This document shows, piece after piece, positions 28,573-37,637 of a stretch of DNA of 64,000 nucleotides. The position numbers and the translations under genes were made by a program. Source of the stretch: an uncultured Flavobacteriales bacterium (lineage in GTDB: Bacteria; Bacteroidota; Bacteroidia; Flavobacteriales; Crocinitomicaceae); the NCBI GenBank assembly GCA_946479985.1, contig CAMLIF010000006.1:1-64000 (forward strand), written 5' to 3'. Every line of letters starts with the position of its first letter. Position 1 is the first letter of the stretch. The notes under the pieces were generated by a model that was not told where the DNA came from, made no database searches, and was given only the letters and a program-made list of their open reading frames with translations.

Positions 28573-29232
28573 ATGAAAAAAAACCTAATAATTGTATTAC
28601 TTGGAATATCTAATGTCACATTTTCACAAACTATGACGGAAATTGATTCAGTTTCTAATGTTATGTGTGATTACTTAGAAAAATTGAAAATTAAAGATGA
28701 TAATCTTAAAATAAAGTCATTATATGAAAATCAACTCTTTCCGTATCTGGCAAAAATCGACGAATCAAAAGTTGACCAAGTTGGAAACCAGGTTTACTTT
28801 AGACTTCAAAGAAATTGCGTGGAATTTCAAGATTTATTAAACAGGTTAGAACCACCGAAAGAAGCTGTAGAACGAGTAACTAAAAAACCAAAATCGGAAA
28901 TTTCTGAAATGGCCCTGGCGGAATTTAAAAAACAAAACAAATTCTATTATTTCGAGGTTAATGGAGATACAACAAATGTTTTGATGGAAACCGGATATTG
29001 GACCGACTCGTTTACAGATAAGACTTTCTCTAAACTGACTTGCAATTGGATTAATGATACGGAATTTGAATTGATTTTTATAGAAAGCAACAATCAAACG
29101 AGGTCAAATTTCAGTGTTAAAGGAGATAAATTTATTTATCAGGTAATCTCTAAAGAAAAAGATTTTTACCTGATGAGTGTAAATATTCCCGGACAAAAAA
29201 CATTCGAAAAATTTAAAATCTATCACCGATAA
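28573..29232 (+). CDS. small secreted protein of unknown function
   Basis: 219 residues from the ATG at 28573 (an upstream TTG at 28564 is less likely). Signal peptide KKNLIIVLLGISNVTFSQ. The C-terminal half, with YWTDSFTDKTFSKLTCNWINDTEFEL and a run of short beta-like segments ending KFKIYHR, resembles small lipocalin-like secreted domains of flavobacteria, which carry CxW near the middle. Moderately AT-rich. Not assignable further. Confidence 0.5.
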   Translation: MKKNLIIVLLGISNVTFSQTMTEIDSVSNVMCDYLEKLKIKDDNLKIKSLYENQLFPYLAKIDESKVDQVGNQVYFRLQRNCVEFQDLLNRLEPPKEAVERVTKKPKSEISEMALAEFKKQNKFYYFEVNGDTTNVLMETGYWTDSFTDKTFSKLTCNWINDTEFELIFIESNNQTRSNFSVKGDKFIYQVISKEKDFYLMSVNIPGQKTFEKFKIYHR

Positions 29233-29297
29233 AAAATATGTTCAACAATATCGATAAGGTTAACATAAGTTACAAAACTCAGGTAGTAATTTTTGTG

Positions 29298-29305
29298 TAA
29301 TTTTG
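29298..29305 (+). promoter_or_regulatory. Bacteroidota-type -7 box
   Basis: TAATTTTG, an exact TAnnTTTG match, 20 bases before the ATG at 29326. No clear TTG-type -33 box at the usual distance. Confidence 0.5.
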
Positions 29306-29325
29306 CACAAACAAATTTCATACGC

Positions 29326-30882
29326 ATGTCTACAACTGCAACAGAACTTGGAATCCAAGATGCATTACAAACTTTAGGAATAGAAGCTACCAATCGTGGT
29401 GCTTCAACAGGCGGACACTGGTTTAATACACGTGGCCCTCAAATAGATTCAATTTCTCCGGCCGATGGAAAAGTAATCGGATCGGTTATTTCCGCTACTG
29501 AAGCAGAATACGAAGCAGTAATAATGAAAGCTCAGGAAGCTTACAAAAGCTGGCGTATGGTACCTGCACCTAAAAGAGGTGAAGTGGTTCGTCAGTTGGC
29601 TGAAAAAATCAGAGAATACAAAGAGCCTCTAGGCCAGTTGGTTTCTTACGAAATGGGGAAATCACTGCAGGAAGGATTAGGAGAAGTTCAGGAAATGATC
29701 GATATCTGTGATTTCGCTGTTGGACTTTCCCGTCAATTATACGGTTTAACAATGCACTCTGAACGTGCAGGTCACAGAATGTATGAGCAGTATCACCCGC
29801 TAGGTATTGTAGGAATTATTTCCGCTTTCAACTTCCCGGTTGCGGTTTGGAACTGGAATACAGCTTTGGCTTGGGTTTGTGGTGACGTTTGTGTTTGGAA
29901 GCCATCCGAAAAAACACCTTTGACTGCAATTGCATGTCAAAAGTTAACACAAGAAGTTTTCGAAGCAAACAATGTCCCTGAAGGAGTTTCCAGCTTATTG
30001 ATCGGTGGCGCTGATTTAGGGATCTTAATGTCGAATGACACTCGCGTTCCTTTAGTTTCTGCAACAGGTTCTACTCGTATGGGTAAATTGGTTGGTGAAG
30101 CAGTTGGAAAACGTTTAGGTCGCCATTTATTGGAATTAGGCGGAAACAACGCGGTAATCATTACTGAAAGTGCCGACTTGAAAATTGTTGTTCCTGGAGC
30201 TGTATTCGGTGCAGTTGGAACGGCAGGACAGCGTTGTACTTCTACACGTCGTTTGATCATTCATGACTCAGTTTACGATAAAGTAAGAGACGCGCTTGTA
30301 AAAGCTTACGCTCAGCTTCGAATCGGAGATCCGTTAGATCAAAACAATCACGTTGGTCCGCTTATCGATAAAGATGCGGTTGCAGCTTACGAAAACGCTT
30401 TGAAACAAGTTGTTGCCGAAGGTGGTAAACTGATTGTTGAAGGTGGTGTTCTTTCAGGAGCAGGCTACGAAAGCGGATGCTACGTAAAACCGGCAATTGC
30501 TGAGGCAGAAAACCATTTCAAAATTGTTCAGCACGAAACATTTGCCCCGGTATTGTACTTAATGAAATACTCAGGTGGTGTTGAAAACGCAATCGCGATT
30601 CAAAACGGAGTTCCACAAGGACTTTCATCTGCAATTATGACAAACAACCTGCGTGAGGCGGAAGCGTTCTTATCGCAAGCCGGTTCAGATTGTGGAATCG
30701 CAAACGTAAACATCGGTACTTCGGGTGCTGAGATCGGTGGTGCATTCGGTGGTGAAAAAGAAACCGGTGGCGGACGTGAGTCAGGATCTGATGCATGGAA
30801 AGTTTACATGCGTCGTCAGACAAACACAATTAACTACACCGATTCATTGCCATTGGCACAAGGAATCAAATTTGATTTGTAG
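29326..30882 (+). CDS. ALDH7-type aldehyde dehydrogenase (aminoadipate-semialdehyde dehydrogenase family)
   Basis: 518 residues. NAD-dependent aldehyde dehydrogenase of the ALDH7/antiquitin (AmaB) class: PLGIVGIISAFNFPVAVWNWN, LLELGGNNAVII (general-base Glu), GAVGTAGQRCTSTRRLI with the catalytic Cys, and the typical antiquitin end FGGEKETGGGRESGSDAWKVYMRRQTN. Likely oxidises aminoadipate semialdehyde in lysine degradation, or a related aldehyde. The open frame extends upstream to 29293, but the ATG at 29326, preceded by a -7 box, gives the natural start. Stands alone and is followed by a terminator. Confidence 0.93.
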   Translation: MSTTATELGIQDALQTLGIEATNRGASTGGHWFNTRGPQIDSISPADGKVIGSVISATEAEYEAVIMKAQEAYKSWRMVPAPKRGEVVRQLAEKIREYKEPLGQLVSYEMGKSLQEGLGEVQEMIDICDFAVGLSRQLYGLTMHSERAGHRMYEQYHPLGIVGIISAFNFPVAVWNWNTALAWVCGDVCVWKPSEKTPLTAIACQKLTQEVFEANNVPEGVSSLLIGGADLGILMSNDTRVPLVSATGSTRMGKLVGEAVGKRLGRHLLELGGNNAVIITESADLKIVVPGAVFGAVGTAGQRCTSTRRLIIHDSVYDKVRDALVKAYAQLRIGDPLDQNNHVGPLIDKDAVAAYENALKQVVAEGGKLIVEGGVLSGAGYESGCYVKPAIAEAENHFKIVQHETFAPVLYLMKYSGGVENAIAIQNGVPQGLSSAIMTNNLREAEAFLSQAGSDCGIANVNIGTSGAEIGGAFGGEKETGGGRESGSDAWKVYMRRQTNTINYTDSLPLAQGIKFDL

Positions 30883-30900
30883 GAAATAATTATTCATAGT

Positions 30901-30932
30901 AAATCCCGTTTCTTTTGAGGCGGGATTTTTTT
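30901..30932. terminator. terminator shared by convergent genes
   Basis: AAATCCCG (30901-30908) pairs with CGGGATTT (30921-30928), loop TTTCTTTTGAGG, then T-run. It ends the aldehyde-dehydrogenase gene; the opposite gene ends at 30957. Confidence 0.85.
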
Positions 30933-30956
30933 ATACAATTTCGTTGGTACACAAAA

Positions 30957-31970
30957 CTATTTCAATAGAGATACAGACCCCGTAATCACTTCTCTACGAG
31001 CGGATTTTTCATTTTTATAAGTAATTTTCCAACCGAACAGACCACCTTCTGCCAATTGACCATTATATGTTCCATCCCAGCCTGTATGAACGTCAAAAGA
31101 AGCAAATACCAATTCTCCCCACCTGTTATACACCTCAAATAAATAATCACTTTCATCAAATCCACATACAAATACAGGTTTGAATTGTTGATTGAACTCG
31201 TCGCCATTCGGTGTAAACGCATTTGGGATATGATAAATAGATTTGCGTGAAGTATGTGCTAACTTCAGATTGTCGACCAAAAAAAATGCTTCAACAGGAG
31301 TATTTTGACAAGATGGGCCCAAAGAAACTTCCGAAACATCCTGAAAAAGTTCTACGAGCATCTCAACCTTACTCCATTCGTTTTGCAGCAAATAAGTAAC
31401 TCTTCCTATCTCGCTCCAATTTCCTTGTTCCAAACAACCGAAATTATCCAGATGAATCGTATCACATTCAGGCTTGCCAAATAGTGCAAGATAAGCTTGC
31501 GGAGAAGAACTTGAACTAGTGAATGATGCAGCTACATCAAACTGGAGAATATAACTCTCGCCGGCACGCATAGGTTCCGTTAAACAAGTGCTGATATATT
31601 CATTATAACCGAAGTTCATTATAAAACCCGCACAATTATTGCCATCAGGAACAGGTGTTGGGATAAAAGCCGGAAAAAAACTGTTTGGCATAAATAAATC
31701 TGAAGTTCCAAAAGTTGGTGCCATCCAGCCATCCGCACAATTCAAATAACTATATCCGGGTGCTATACAGCTAACATTTTCAAACGAGCCATTTGAAATT
31801 AGTGAATTCCCAAGGCTGTCTTGATTACAGGGACAATCCTCAACGTCAAACAAATCAATCTTTCTATCTCCGTCATCGTCAATATTGTTATCACATATTT
31901 CCTGAGAAAACGCAACCTCAACGCAAAGCAAAACGAAAGTAGTAAAGATGATTTTCAAAAGCATAGGCAA
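30957..31970 (-). CDS. secreted protein with T9SS type B sorting domain
   Basis: 337 residues. Signal peptide ending VAFSQ, then EICDNNIDDDGDRKIDLFDVEDC (a calcium-binding-like DxDxDG run that often opens such proteins), a beta-sandwich with SNGSFENVSC, and at the C-terminus the gliding-motility-associated/T9SS type B domain: IPNAFTPNGDEFNQQF, NRWGELVFASFDVHTGWDGTY and GLFGWKITYK. This indicates export across the outer membrane by the type IX secretion system and attachment or release at the cell surface. The start may be the first or the third codon (both ATG). Cargo function unknown. Confidence 0.9.
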   Translation of the reverse strand: MPMLLKIIFTTFVLLCVEVAFSQEICDNNIDDDGDRKIDLFDVEDCPCNQDSLGNSLISNGSFENVSCIAPGYSYLNCADGWMAPTFGTSDLFMPNSFFPAFIPTPVPDGNNCAGFIMNFGYNEYISTCLTEPMRAGESYILQFDVAASFTSSSSSPQAYLALFGKPECDTIHLDNFGCLEQGNWSEIGRVTYLLQNEWSKVEMLVELFQDVSEVSLGPSCQNTPVEAFFLVDNLKLAHTSRKSIYHIPNAFTPNGDEFNQQFKPVFVCGFDESDYLFEVYNRWGELVFASFDVHTGWDGTYNGQLAEGGLFGWKITYKNEKSARREVITGSVSLLK

Positions 31971-32045
31971 TTGTTGACGGTAATTTCAGCGATTAATCAA
32001 ATATAAAAAATAATCGTCGATAGGCATCTTGTATCCGTCCGTTTA

Positions 32046-32077
32046 TTTGATTGTTCAGGCAAAAACAGATATGTTTG
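32046..32077 (+). promoter_or_regulatory. Bacteroidota promoter (-33 and -7)
   Basis: TTTG (32046-32049), 20 bases, TATGTTTG (32070-32077, exact TAnnTTTG). The ATG at 32105 lies 27 bases downstream. The best complete promoter in the window besides that at 40845. Confidence 0.6.
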
Positions 32078-32104
32078 CAGCTGAGATAACAACCAACAGA
32101 AATC

Positions 32105-33028
32105 ATGAAAAAAATCCTTTTAATTCTCATTGCCGCAATCAGTTCATGTCATTTACACGCTCAGGAAATGTCTTTTATAAAAGATAGTATTATGAATGTT
32201 TACATGGAAAACGGCTATGCCAATAAACATTTCATGCCTGATGGCAAAACAGACAAAAACGATTTGAGACAGGGAAAGTGGAAAGATTATGAAATCATAG
32301 AAGATTATAACCTTACCACGATCGAAGGAAAAAACATGCAGCAATTCGGGTACTATTTACTATATGGAGAGGGAGAATATGTTGATGGAGAACGTCAGAA
32401 GGCTTGGAAATTCTACGTTATTGAAGATAAAACTTTCAAGAAAATCCTACATAAAGAAGTTTCTTTTGTTGATGGGAAAATGGAAGGTATTTGTAAGCAC
32501 TACTTTCCCAGTGGAAAGTTAGGCTCTGTTACTAATTACATTTCAAATAACGTTGAGGGTGAGGCAAAATGGTACTATGAATCAGGAGAAATATCCGGAA
32601 TCACGTTTCACAAAACAGGTTTAAGAGACGGACTTTGCAAATATTACCATCCTAATGGCGTTGTTCAATATGAAATGAATTTGGTTCGAGGTCTTCTCGA
32701 AGGTAAATGGGCGTCATACTATGACAACGGAGTGCTCCAGGAAATAGAATATTACACGAATGATACAATCTCGGGAACTTACAAATACTTTTATCAAAAT
32801 GGCCAATTGTGGATTGAGAAAGAATACGAGAACGGACTTTTAATGAATGTAATTGGCAGTTTTGATAGTAAAGGAAATCCGAGAGATCATGGAACAATCA
32901 AAAATGGAAACGGAACAATAAAATATTACACAGAAGAAGGGCAACTTTATAATATTCAAACAGTGGAAAATGGTGTTATTGTGCACGACGAACCACAATC
33001 TGTTCCTGATCCATTCAAGGATAAATAA
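32105..33028 (+). CDS. secreted YwqK/MORN-like repeat protein
   Basis: 307 residues. Signal peptide (KKILLILIAAISSCHLHAQ), then tandem units of about 23 residues such as YYHPNGVVQYEMNLVRGLLEGKW and YYDNGVLQEIEYYTNDTISGTY, repeated four or more times between residues 120 and 260. Same repeat family as the giant protein at 1638. A well-formed promoter precedes it. Its stop codon directly abuts a decayed VOC gene fragment at 33030, as if this gene replaced the front of an older gene. Function unknown; the antitoxin label of the family is not supported here by any toxin neighbour. Confidence 0.8.
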   Translation: MKKILLILIAAISSCHLHAQEMSFIKDSIMNVYMENGYANKHFMPDGKTDKNDLRQGKWKDYEIIEDYNLTTIEGKNMQQFGYYLLYGEGEYVDGERQKAWKFYVIEDKTFKKILHKEVSFVDGKMEGICKHYFPSGKLGSVTNYISNNVEGEAKWYYESGEISGITFHKTGLRDGLCKYYHPNGVVQYEMNLVRGLLEGKWASYYDNGVLQEIEYYTNDTISGTYKYFYQNGQLWIEKEYENGLLMNVIGSFDSKGNPRDHGTIKNGNGTIKYYTEEGQLYNIQTVENGVIVHDEPQSVPDPFKDK

Positions 33029-33029
33029 A

Positions 33030-33140
33030 CGCGGACAGGGAAATTTTGTGGCTGCTTCAGTTGTTGATCCGTTCGGGAACATTCTCGGAATTATGATTAA
33101 CAAACATTACCTGGAAATACTCAAAGCGAAAAATGCGTAA
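33030..33140 (+). pseudogene. C-terminal remnant of a VOC (glyoxalase-fold) protein
   Basis: In frame from 33030, reading RGQGNFVAASVVDPFGNILG then IMINKHYLEILKAKNA and a TAA at 33138. The VDPFGNILGIM...NxHYLEIL pattern is a common end of VOC-family proteins. There is no start or N-terminal part: upstream lies the stop of the YwqK-like gene. A truncated relic. Confidence 0.75.
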
Positions 33141-33227
33141 TTTCATACAATCATAAAATTCATCATCCTGAAATCAATTATCCTCTTTCTCATTGTTCTA
33201 AGTTATTATTCTGCTCAAGCCCAGGAA

Positions 33228-33737
33228 ATGGAACTCGACACCATATTCGTTCGTCATGCAAAAGACTGGAAACAGGGTAGTAAGGAATATGTTACCGACA
33301 CAACACTTACCTCCGATTACCGTGATCGTTTACTGATGGCAGGTACCACGATTATTCCGAACACCGGAAATCAATGGGAAGTTAGTAGTGAATTTCAATT
33401 GATGCTGCAAAGCGTTTCAGAACCAAAGTGCGTGAGTGATCGGGAAATTGATAACGGTGTAGATTTCATTCGTTCAACAACACAAACAGATTCTACGTTA
33501 AGTGTTTCCGTAACTATTCACGACAATTGCTGCTACCACTTTCTGTGTGACGTTTCGGTTGTAGAAGGCGGAATCATTAATCTAACCTATATTGGTTATG
33601 GTTGGTCGATTTGTGGCTGCATGTGCGTTTTTCATATGGACTACAATTTCTCCAAATCCGAATACGATCCTGAAGTGAAATTAACCGGTTTTATGATCAA
33701 TGGTAAAAAGGAAACTTTCAAGCCCTTTAAACAGTAA
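33228..33737 (+). CDS. secreted protein with damaged or non-standard start
   Basis: 169 residues from the first ATG (33228). In the same frame upstream, from 33153, the sequence reads IKFIILKSIILFLIVLSYYS and then AQAQ before EMELDTI, a perfect signal peptide, but without ATG, GTG or TTG: the candidates are ATA at 33153 or CTG at 33168. Either a rare start is used or the start was lost by ATG to ATA, in which case translation from 33228 would give a cytosolic product without export. Four cysteines (FLCDVSV, SICGCMCVF) suggest an exported fold. Function unknown. It precedes a lipoprotein gene by three bases. Confidence 0.55.
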   Translation: MELDTIFVRHAKDWKQGSKEYVTDTTLTSDYRDRLLMAGTTIIPNTGNQWEVSSEFQLMLQSVSEPKCVSDREIDNGVDFIRSTTQTDSTLSVSVTIHDNCCYHFLCDVSVVEGGIINLTYIGYGWSICGCMCVFHMDYNFSKSEYDPEVKLTGFMINGKKETFKPFKQ

Positions 33738-33740
33738 ACT

Positions 33741-34256
33741 TTGAAAACTTCAGCAGTAATAATCTATGTATCAGTCGTTTTAATAGGCATAACAGCTTCC
33801 TGCAACCGCATTGCCAAAAAAGGAAAAGACATTGCTCACCGAGCAGAAGCAAAAATGGAAGATAAATCAGATGATCTCTTCCCTACATTCGATGCATACA
33901 AAGCCGATACAAAATTCAATAAAAAACGCTTTCACGATTTTTTGAAAGTGGAAATTACACCGGATGTAAAAAACATTTACTGTCATGATGATGCTATAGG
34001 GATAGATGCCGATTACCAATTCGGTTTTAATTGCAACGATTCAACCGCACAACGGATTATCAGAAAGCACCAATTGAAATTAGATCTCCTGACAGAAGAC
34101 AATGGTTTCGGTTTGCAGGACGATTTTGATTGGTGGGACAAAAAGAAAATTGAGAAATTAGATTTGTACAGCTGGACAAACGGAAATCAGTATTTCAAAT
34201 ACTTCTGGTACGACAGCAAGGAACAAAAAGCCTACTTTTTCGATTTTGACATGTAA
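33741..34256 (+). CDS. small lipoprotein
   Basis: 171 residues, start TTG at 33741, signal sequence ending in lipobox GITASC. The start is supported by the signal sequence, since no ATG is available in front of it. Mature part contains DAIGIDADYQFGFNCND and ends with acidic-aromatic residues. Three bases after the preceding gene, so co-transcribed. Unknown function. Confidence 0.65.
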   Translation: MKTSAVIIYVSVVLIGITASCNRIAKKGKDIAHRAEAKMEDKSDDLFPTFDAYKADTKFNKKRFHDFLKVEITPDVKNIYCHDDAIGIDADYQFGFNCNDSTAQRIIRKHQLKLDLLTEDNGFGLQDDFDWWDKKKIEKLDLYSWTNGNQYFKYFWYDSKEQKAYFFDFDM

Positions 34257-34303
34257 CCCGAACGTATTAAATTAGTTCGGCATAGTATATAATACATAGC
34301 TTA

Positions 34304-34690
34304 TCAAGATCTCATTTCACGGATTTTTTTCCGGTGCATTTTTCCCCACTCAACCAATTCTCTTAGAACCGGACTCAGAGTAGCGCTGTATTCTGCCAAT
34401 TCGTATTCAACCACAACCGGAGTTTGTGTATACACATTCCGTTTCACAAAACCATTCAACTCCAAATCCTTTAATTCATTTGAAAGCACCTTTGCAGAAA
34501 TTCCAGGAATACTGCGCTGCAATTCATTGAATCTTCGCACTCCACTCTCACGAAGTGCAATAATTACTTTCAATTTCCACTTTCCGCCTATAACATATAA
34601 GGCGTCTTCCATTGCATTCAAACTGGCGGTGCATTCCGAAGCGGTTGGTCTTTCTTCAATTTCAGGATATAATTCGATAGCTTTTTCCAT
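34304..34690 (-). CDS. HxlR-family transcriptional regulator
   Basis: 128 residues. Winged-helix protein with the family pattern SECTASLNAMEDALYVIGGKWKLKVIIAL, then RFNELQRSIPGISAKVLSNELKDLELNGFVKRNVY. A cysteine sits in the conserved N-terminal position (redox or electrophile sensing in several HxlR proteins). Divergent from an azoreductase gene across 105 bases, the usual arrangement in which the regulator represses its neighbour. Confidence 0.92.
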   Translation of the reverse strand: MEKAIELYPEIEERPTASECTASLNAMEDALYVIGGKWKLKVIIALRESGVRRFNELQRSIPGISAKVLSNELKDLELNGFVKRNVYTQTPVVVEYELAEYSATLSPVLRELVEWGKMHRKKIREMRS

Positions 34691-34721
34691 TGAGTATTTG
34701 TTGTGAAAGCACTAACAAAAA

Positions 34722-34735
34722 GGTAACTACTTACC
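34722..34735. promoter_or_regulatory. candidate HxlR operator
   Basis: GGTAA-CTAC-TTACC, a near-perfect inverted repeat midway between the divergent genes, with a further GGTAAGTA half-site at about 34757. TAATTTTA (34773-34780) downstream is a possible -7 element of the azoreductase gene. Confidence 0.45.
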
Positions 34736-34795
34736 TATTGTATACTGCTAACTTTTGGTAAGTAAAGCTACGTAATTTTACCCAAAACACAAACG

Positions 34796-35419
34796 ATGAA
34801 AAAAATAACTCACATTACTTCAAGCACAAACGGAGAAAACTCCAACAGCACTCAATTAGGAAGAGCAATCATTGAAAAACTTCGCACACAATATCCCGGG
34901 AGCTCGTTAACAACTCGTGATTTGACAACTAATCCCACGCCCCATTTATCGGGGGCTCATTTGGCAGCCTTTTTTACTCCTGAAGACCAGCAAACATCCG
35001 AATTGACTGAACTGGCAGCTTATTCCAAAACAGCAATTGCCGAATTAATGGAAACAGATATTTTGGTTCTAAGCGCACCGATGATCAACTTTTCCATCCC
35101 ATCGCAATTGAAATCATGGATTGACCAGGTAGCGCGGGCAGGTCTAACTTTCAAATACTCTGAAAACGGACCTGAAGGTTTGGTGAAAGGAAAAAAAGTT
35201 TATGTTGCAATAGCTTCAGGTGGGCTTTATTCGGATGGTCCCTATAAAGCCTTTGATTTTATTGAACCCTATTTAAGAGGTGCGTTAGGATTTATAGGAA
35301 TGACAGATGTAACGGTATTTCGCGTAGAAGGAACAAACATGCCCGATTTGAAAGATCAGGCGTTGGAAAGTGCAATAGAAAAGATCGTACTAACCGAAGA
35401 TGCAGAGGTTATCGCATAA
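34796..35419 (+). CDS. FMN-dependent NADH-azoreductase (AzoR-like)
   Basis: 207 residues, flavodoxin-like fold. KKITHITSSTNGENSNSTQLGRAI (FMN phosphate-binding region) and LSAPMINFSIPSQLKSWIDQVARAGLTFKYS match AzoR-type NAD(P)H quinone/azo reductases, with IASGG near the isoalloxazine. It reduces quinones or azo compounds with two electrons. Likely controlled by the divergent HxlR regulator. Confidence 0.88.
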   Translation: MKKITHITSSTNGENSNSTQLGRAIIEKLRTQYPGSSLTTRDLTTNPTPHLSGAHLAAFFTPEDQQTSELTELAAYSKTAIAELMETDILVLSAPMINFSIPSQLKSWIDQVARAGLTFKYSENGPEGLVKGKKVYVAIASGGLYSDGPYKAFDFIEPYLRGALGFIGMTDVTVFRVEGTNMPDLKDQALESAIEKIVLTEDAEVIA

Positions 35420-35529
35420 ATAAGGTTTTAAGCCAGCCAATGAATTATGAAAGTTCAATCGAAAGGTTGGACTTTTTGCTTTTTACAGTAACCAATTTCC
35501 TATACTTGAGTTTTGATTTGAAACAACTT

Positions 35530-36285
35530 ATGAAACTGAAAGAGACAATAACGGCAATTTTACTGGCGGTCAATTTCACTGCAATCGCACAAACTTCACA
35601 AGGTGACTTTAATCTTGCGGCTCCAAAAAACACTTCTGCCCTTACTCCACTTACACTTTGGTCGACACAATACTACATTCACCAATTTTTTTCCGGAGGC
35701 AGCGTACCTATTGTTTACGCCGACGGAACTTCCTCTAACTTAACCGCGGACACCTGTAATTTCTGCAGCGCATCGCTCGAAGGAACCGCTTATGTTACCG
35801 ATTCAGCCGGAAATGTTACGGTCATCAACTTCGCAAAAAGCGCCGACAGCTCATTTGTTGACTGTCGCGCATGCAGTATCTATGCGAACAGTAAATTAAA
35901 TGTTGAGAGCTGGGGCAAAACCCTTTGGGTCAAAGCCGAAGGCTATGGAAACGGAGTAAAAAATTATGCACTCGTTCCGTTCCGTACAATTGCTGTAGAT
36001 AAAACAGTCATTCCATACGGAACCGTCATCTATATTCCTAAAGCCAAAGGCAAAACTATTTATCTTCCGAATGGAAAAACGGTGATTCATGACGGCTATT
36101 TCTTTGCCGGCGATACAGGCGGGGCAATCAAGCAAAATCACATAGACATATTTACCGGAATATTCACCGGGAATCCCTTTCCTAGCGTAATTCAGTCTAA
36201 TGAAACCAAAACATTTGAAGCATTCATAGTAACTGACAAGACAATTATTGAAAGTTTGCAGACAGTTCACATTCTACTGAAATAG
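35530..36285 (+). CDS. secreted 3D-domain protein
   Basis: 251 residues from the ATG at 35530, which gives a clean signal peptide ending TAIAQ; the open frame starts earlier at 35440 but those 30 codons look non-coding. The C-terminal half has IPYGTVIYIPKAKG and FFAGDTGGAIKQNHIDIFTG, the Asp-rich signature of the 3D domain (double-psi barrel of MltA/YuiC-type lytic enzymes, where GDTG and IDIF carry the key Asp). The middle carries three Cys pairs. It probably acts on peptidoglycan in the periplasm; activity is not certain from these motifs alone. Confidence 0.7.
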   Translation: MKLKETITAILLAVNFTAIAQTSQGDFNLAAPKNTSALTPLTLWSTQYYIHQFFSGGSVPIVYADGTSSNLTADTCNFCSASLEGTAYVTDSAGNVTVINFAKSADSSFVDCRACSIYANSKLNVESWGKTLWVKAEGYGNGVKNYALVPFRTIAVDKTVIPYGTVIYIPKAKGKTIYLPNGKTVIHDGYFFAGDTGGAIKQNHIDIFTGIFTGNPFPSVIQSNETKTFEAFIVTDKTIIESLQTVHILLK

Positions 36286-36345
36286 CTAGATAGTTGGGAC
36301 TTATTTATCGTAATAAGTGTAAATTTAGCGTTCAATCAGACCCGA

Positions 36346-37623
36346 ATGTTTAGATCTTTATTTTTTGCTTTTGCATTTCTCAGCTCCCAGTCCGGTTTCG
36401 GACAAAGCCAATTTGAGTTAAGTCTTAATGGAAAAGCCCTTTCCAATGGAAGTTTCGTCGCTCTTAACGAATTTCAGAATATTAAAGTGAAAATTCCGAA
36501 AGGATTTAAAGGAAAACGAGATGATCTTGAATTACAATTTGTGATAATTCCATTTGGAGACACCCTTCTTTCCTTTAAGCAACCTATTTCTGATTTAAAA
36601 AGTCTGGAAATGGAAGAAAAGCTGAACTACATTCATACTTTACCGGAAAACATCTCGCATATTTTATTATTTGTAACCGAAAATATGACGACAGAAAACG
36701 AAACTCAATTTAATGCAATTTCGGTTATTACCCGCCAGTTGATATCTGCAGAAGATTATTTTAAAGAATTCGGATTGAATGCAACACACGGAAAAATTAA
36801 TGAGGCTATATCTTACGTTATAGAAGCCATTGCTCTTGATCCAACAAACCTTGAATATAACAACGCATTTGGTCAATTACTATTTGAAGTTGAACGTTAC
36901 GCGGAGTCTAAAATAGTGTTTCAAAGGATTACGGAAAAACTACCCAATTACCTAGCCTTTGCATTTTTAGGCGCCATTTATATCAAGGAAAAGGATTGGG
37001 AAAACGCAAAAAACAATTTTAATGAAGCTCTTCTTTTGACTACCAAACCTGAGGAACTATCGTATATCTATTTCAGCTTCGGAGAAATAGAAGAAGGTCT
37101 CTTCAATTATTCAGGAGCTTATGATTATTACAAAACTTCAATAAAACATAATCCTAAAAATATGCTGTCGCTAAACAACGTCAGTATCGTTTGCAGTAAG
37201 GTTGGGAAAGGAGAAGAGAAAATGAATTATCTGAAACAAATCATTGAAATAGATTCCAGTTTTATTCCTGCTCATATTAATATCGGATTCCAATTACTGA
37301 AAGAGAATCAATTCGAAGAGGCCTTAGGCGAGTTCAATTACGTCATTGAAAAAGATCCTGAAAACGCTATGGCAATCAATAACAAATCGTTTGCTCTTTA
37401 TAAACTAAACCTTTTAGATGAAGCACTTGAGGCAGTGAACCGTTCAATTGAATTAGATGCTACCAACTCATACGCATTTAAAAACCGGGCACTCATTTAT
37501 ATTCAGCAAACTAAAAATGATTTAGCCTGCACAGATTTATCAAAAGCTCTTGAACTTAATTTCACAAAATTATATGGAGATGAAGTAGATCGTTTAATCA
37601 ACGAAAATTGTAAAGGCAAATAA
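36346..37623 (+). CDS. secreted TPR protein
   Basis: 425 residues. Signal peptide ending SGFGQ, an N-terminal beta-rich domain to about residue 125, then about eight tetratricopeptide units from residue 135 on, for example YNNAFGQLLFEVERYAESKIVFQRI and NIGFQLLKENQFEEALGEFNYVIEK. Protein-protein interaction scaffold in the periplasm or outer membrane; partner not indicated. Confidence 0.75.
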   Translation: MFRSLFFAFAFLSSQSGFGQSQFELSLNGKALSNGSFVALNEFQNIKVKIPKGFKGKRDDLELQFVIIPFGDTLLSFKQPISDLKSLEMEEKLNYIHTLPENISHILLFVTENMTTENETQFNAISVITRQLISAEDYFKEFGLNATHGKINEAISYVIEAIALDPTNLEYNNAFGQLLFEVERYAESKIVFQRITEKLPNYLAFAFLGAIYIKEKDWENAKNNFNEALLLTTKPEELSYIYFSFGEIEEGLFNYSGAYDYYKTSIKHNPKNMLSLNNVSIVCSKVGKGEEKMNYLKQIIEIDSSFIPAHINIGFQLLKENQFEEALGEFNYVIEKDPENAMAINNKSFALYKLNLLDEALEAVNRSIELDATNSYAFKNRALIYIQQTKNDLACTDLSKALELNFTKLYGDEVDRLINENCKGK

Positions 37624-37637
37624 ACGGTTTCTGCAAT

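Noticed and set aside
32105..33028. Toxin-antitoxin module
   Set aside because: The YwqK family is labelled antitoxin in databases, but both members here are secreted repeat proteins without an adjacent toxin gene.
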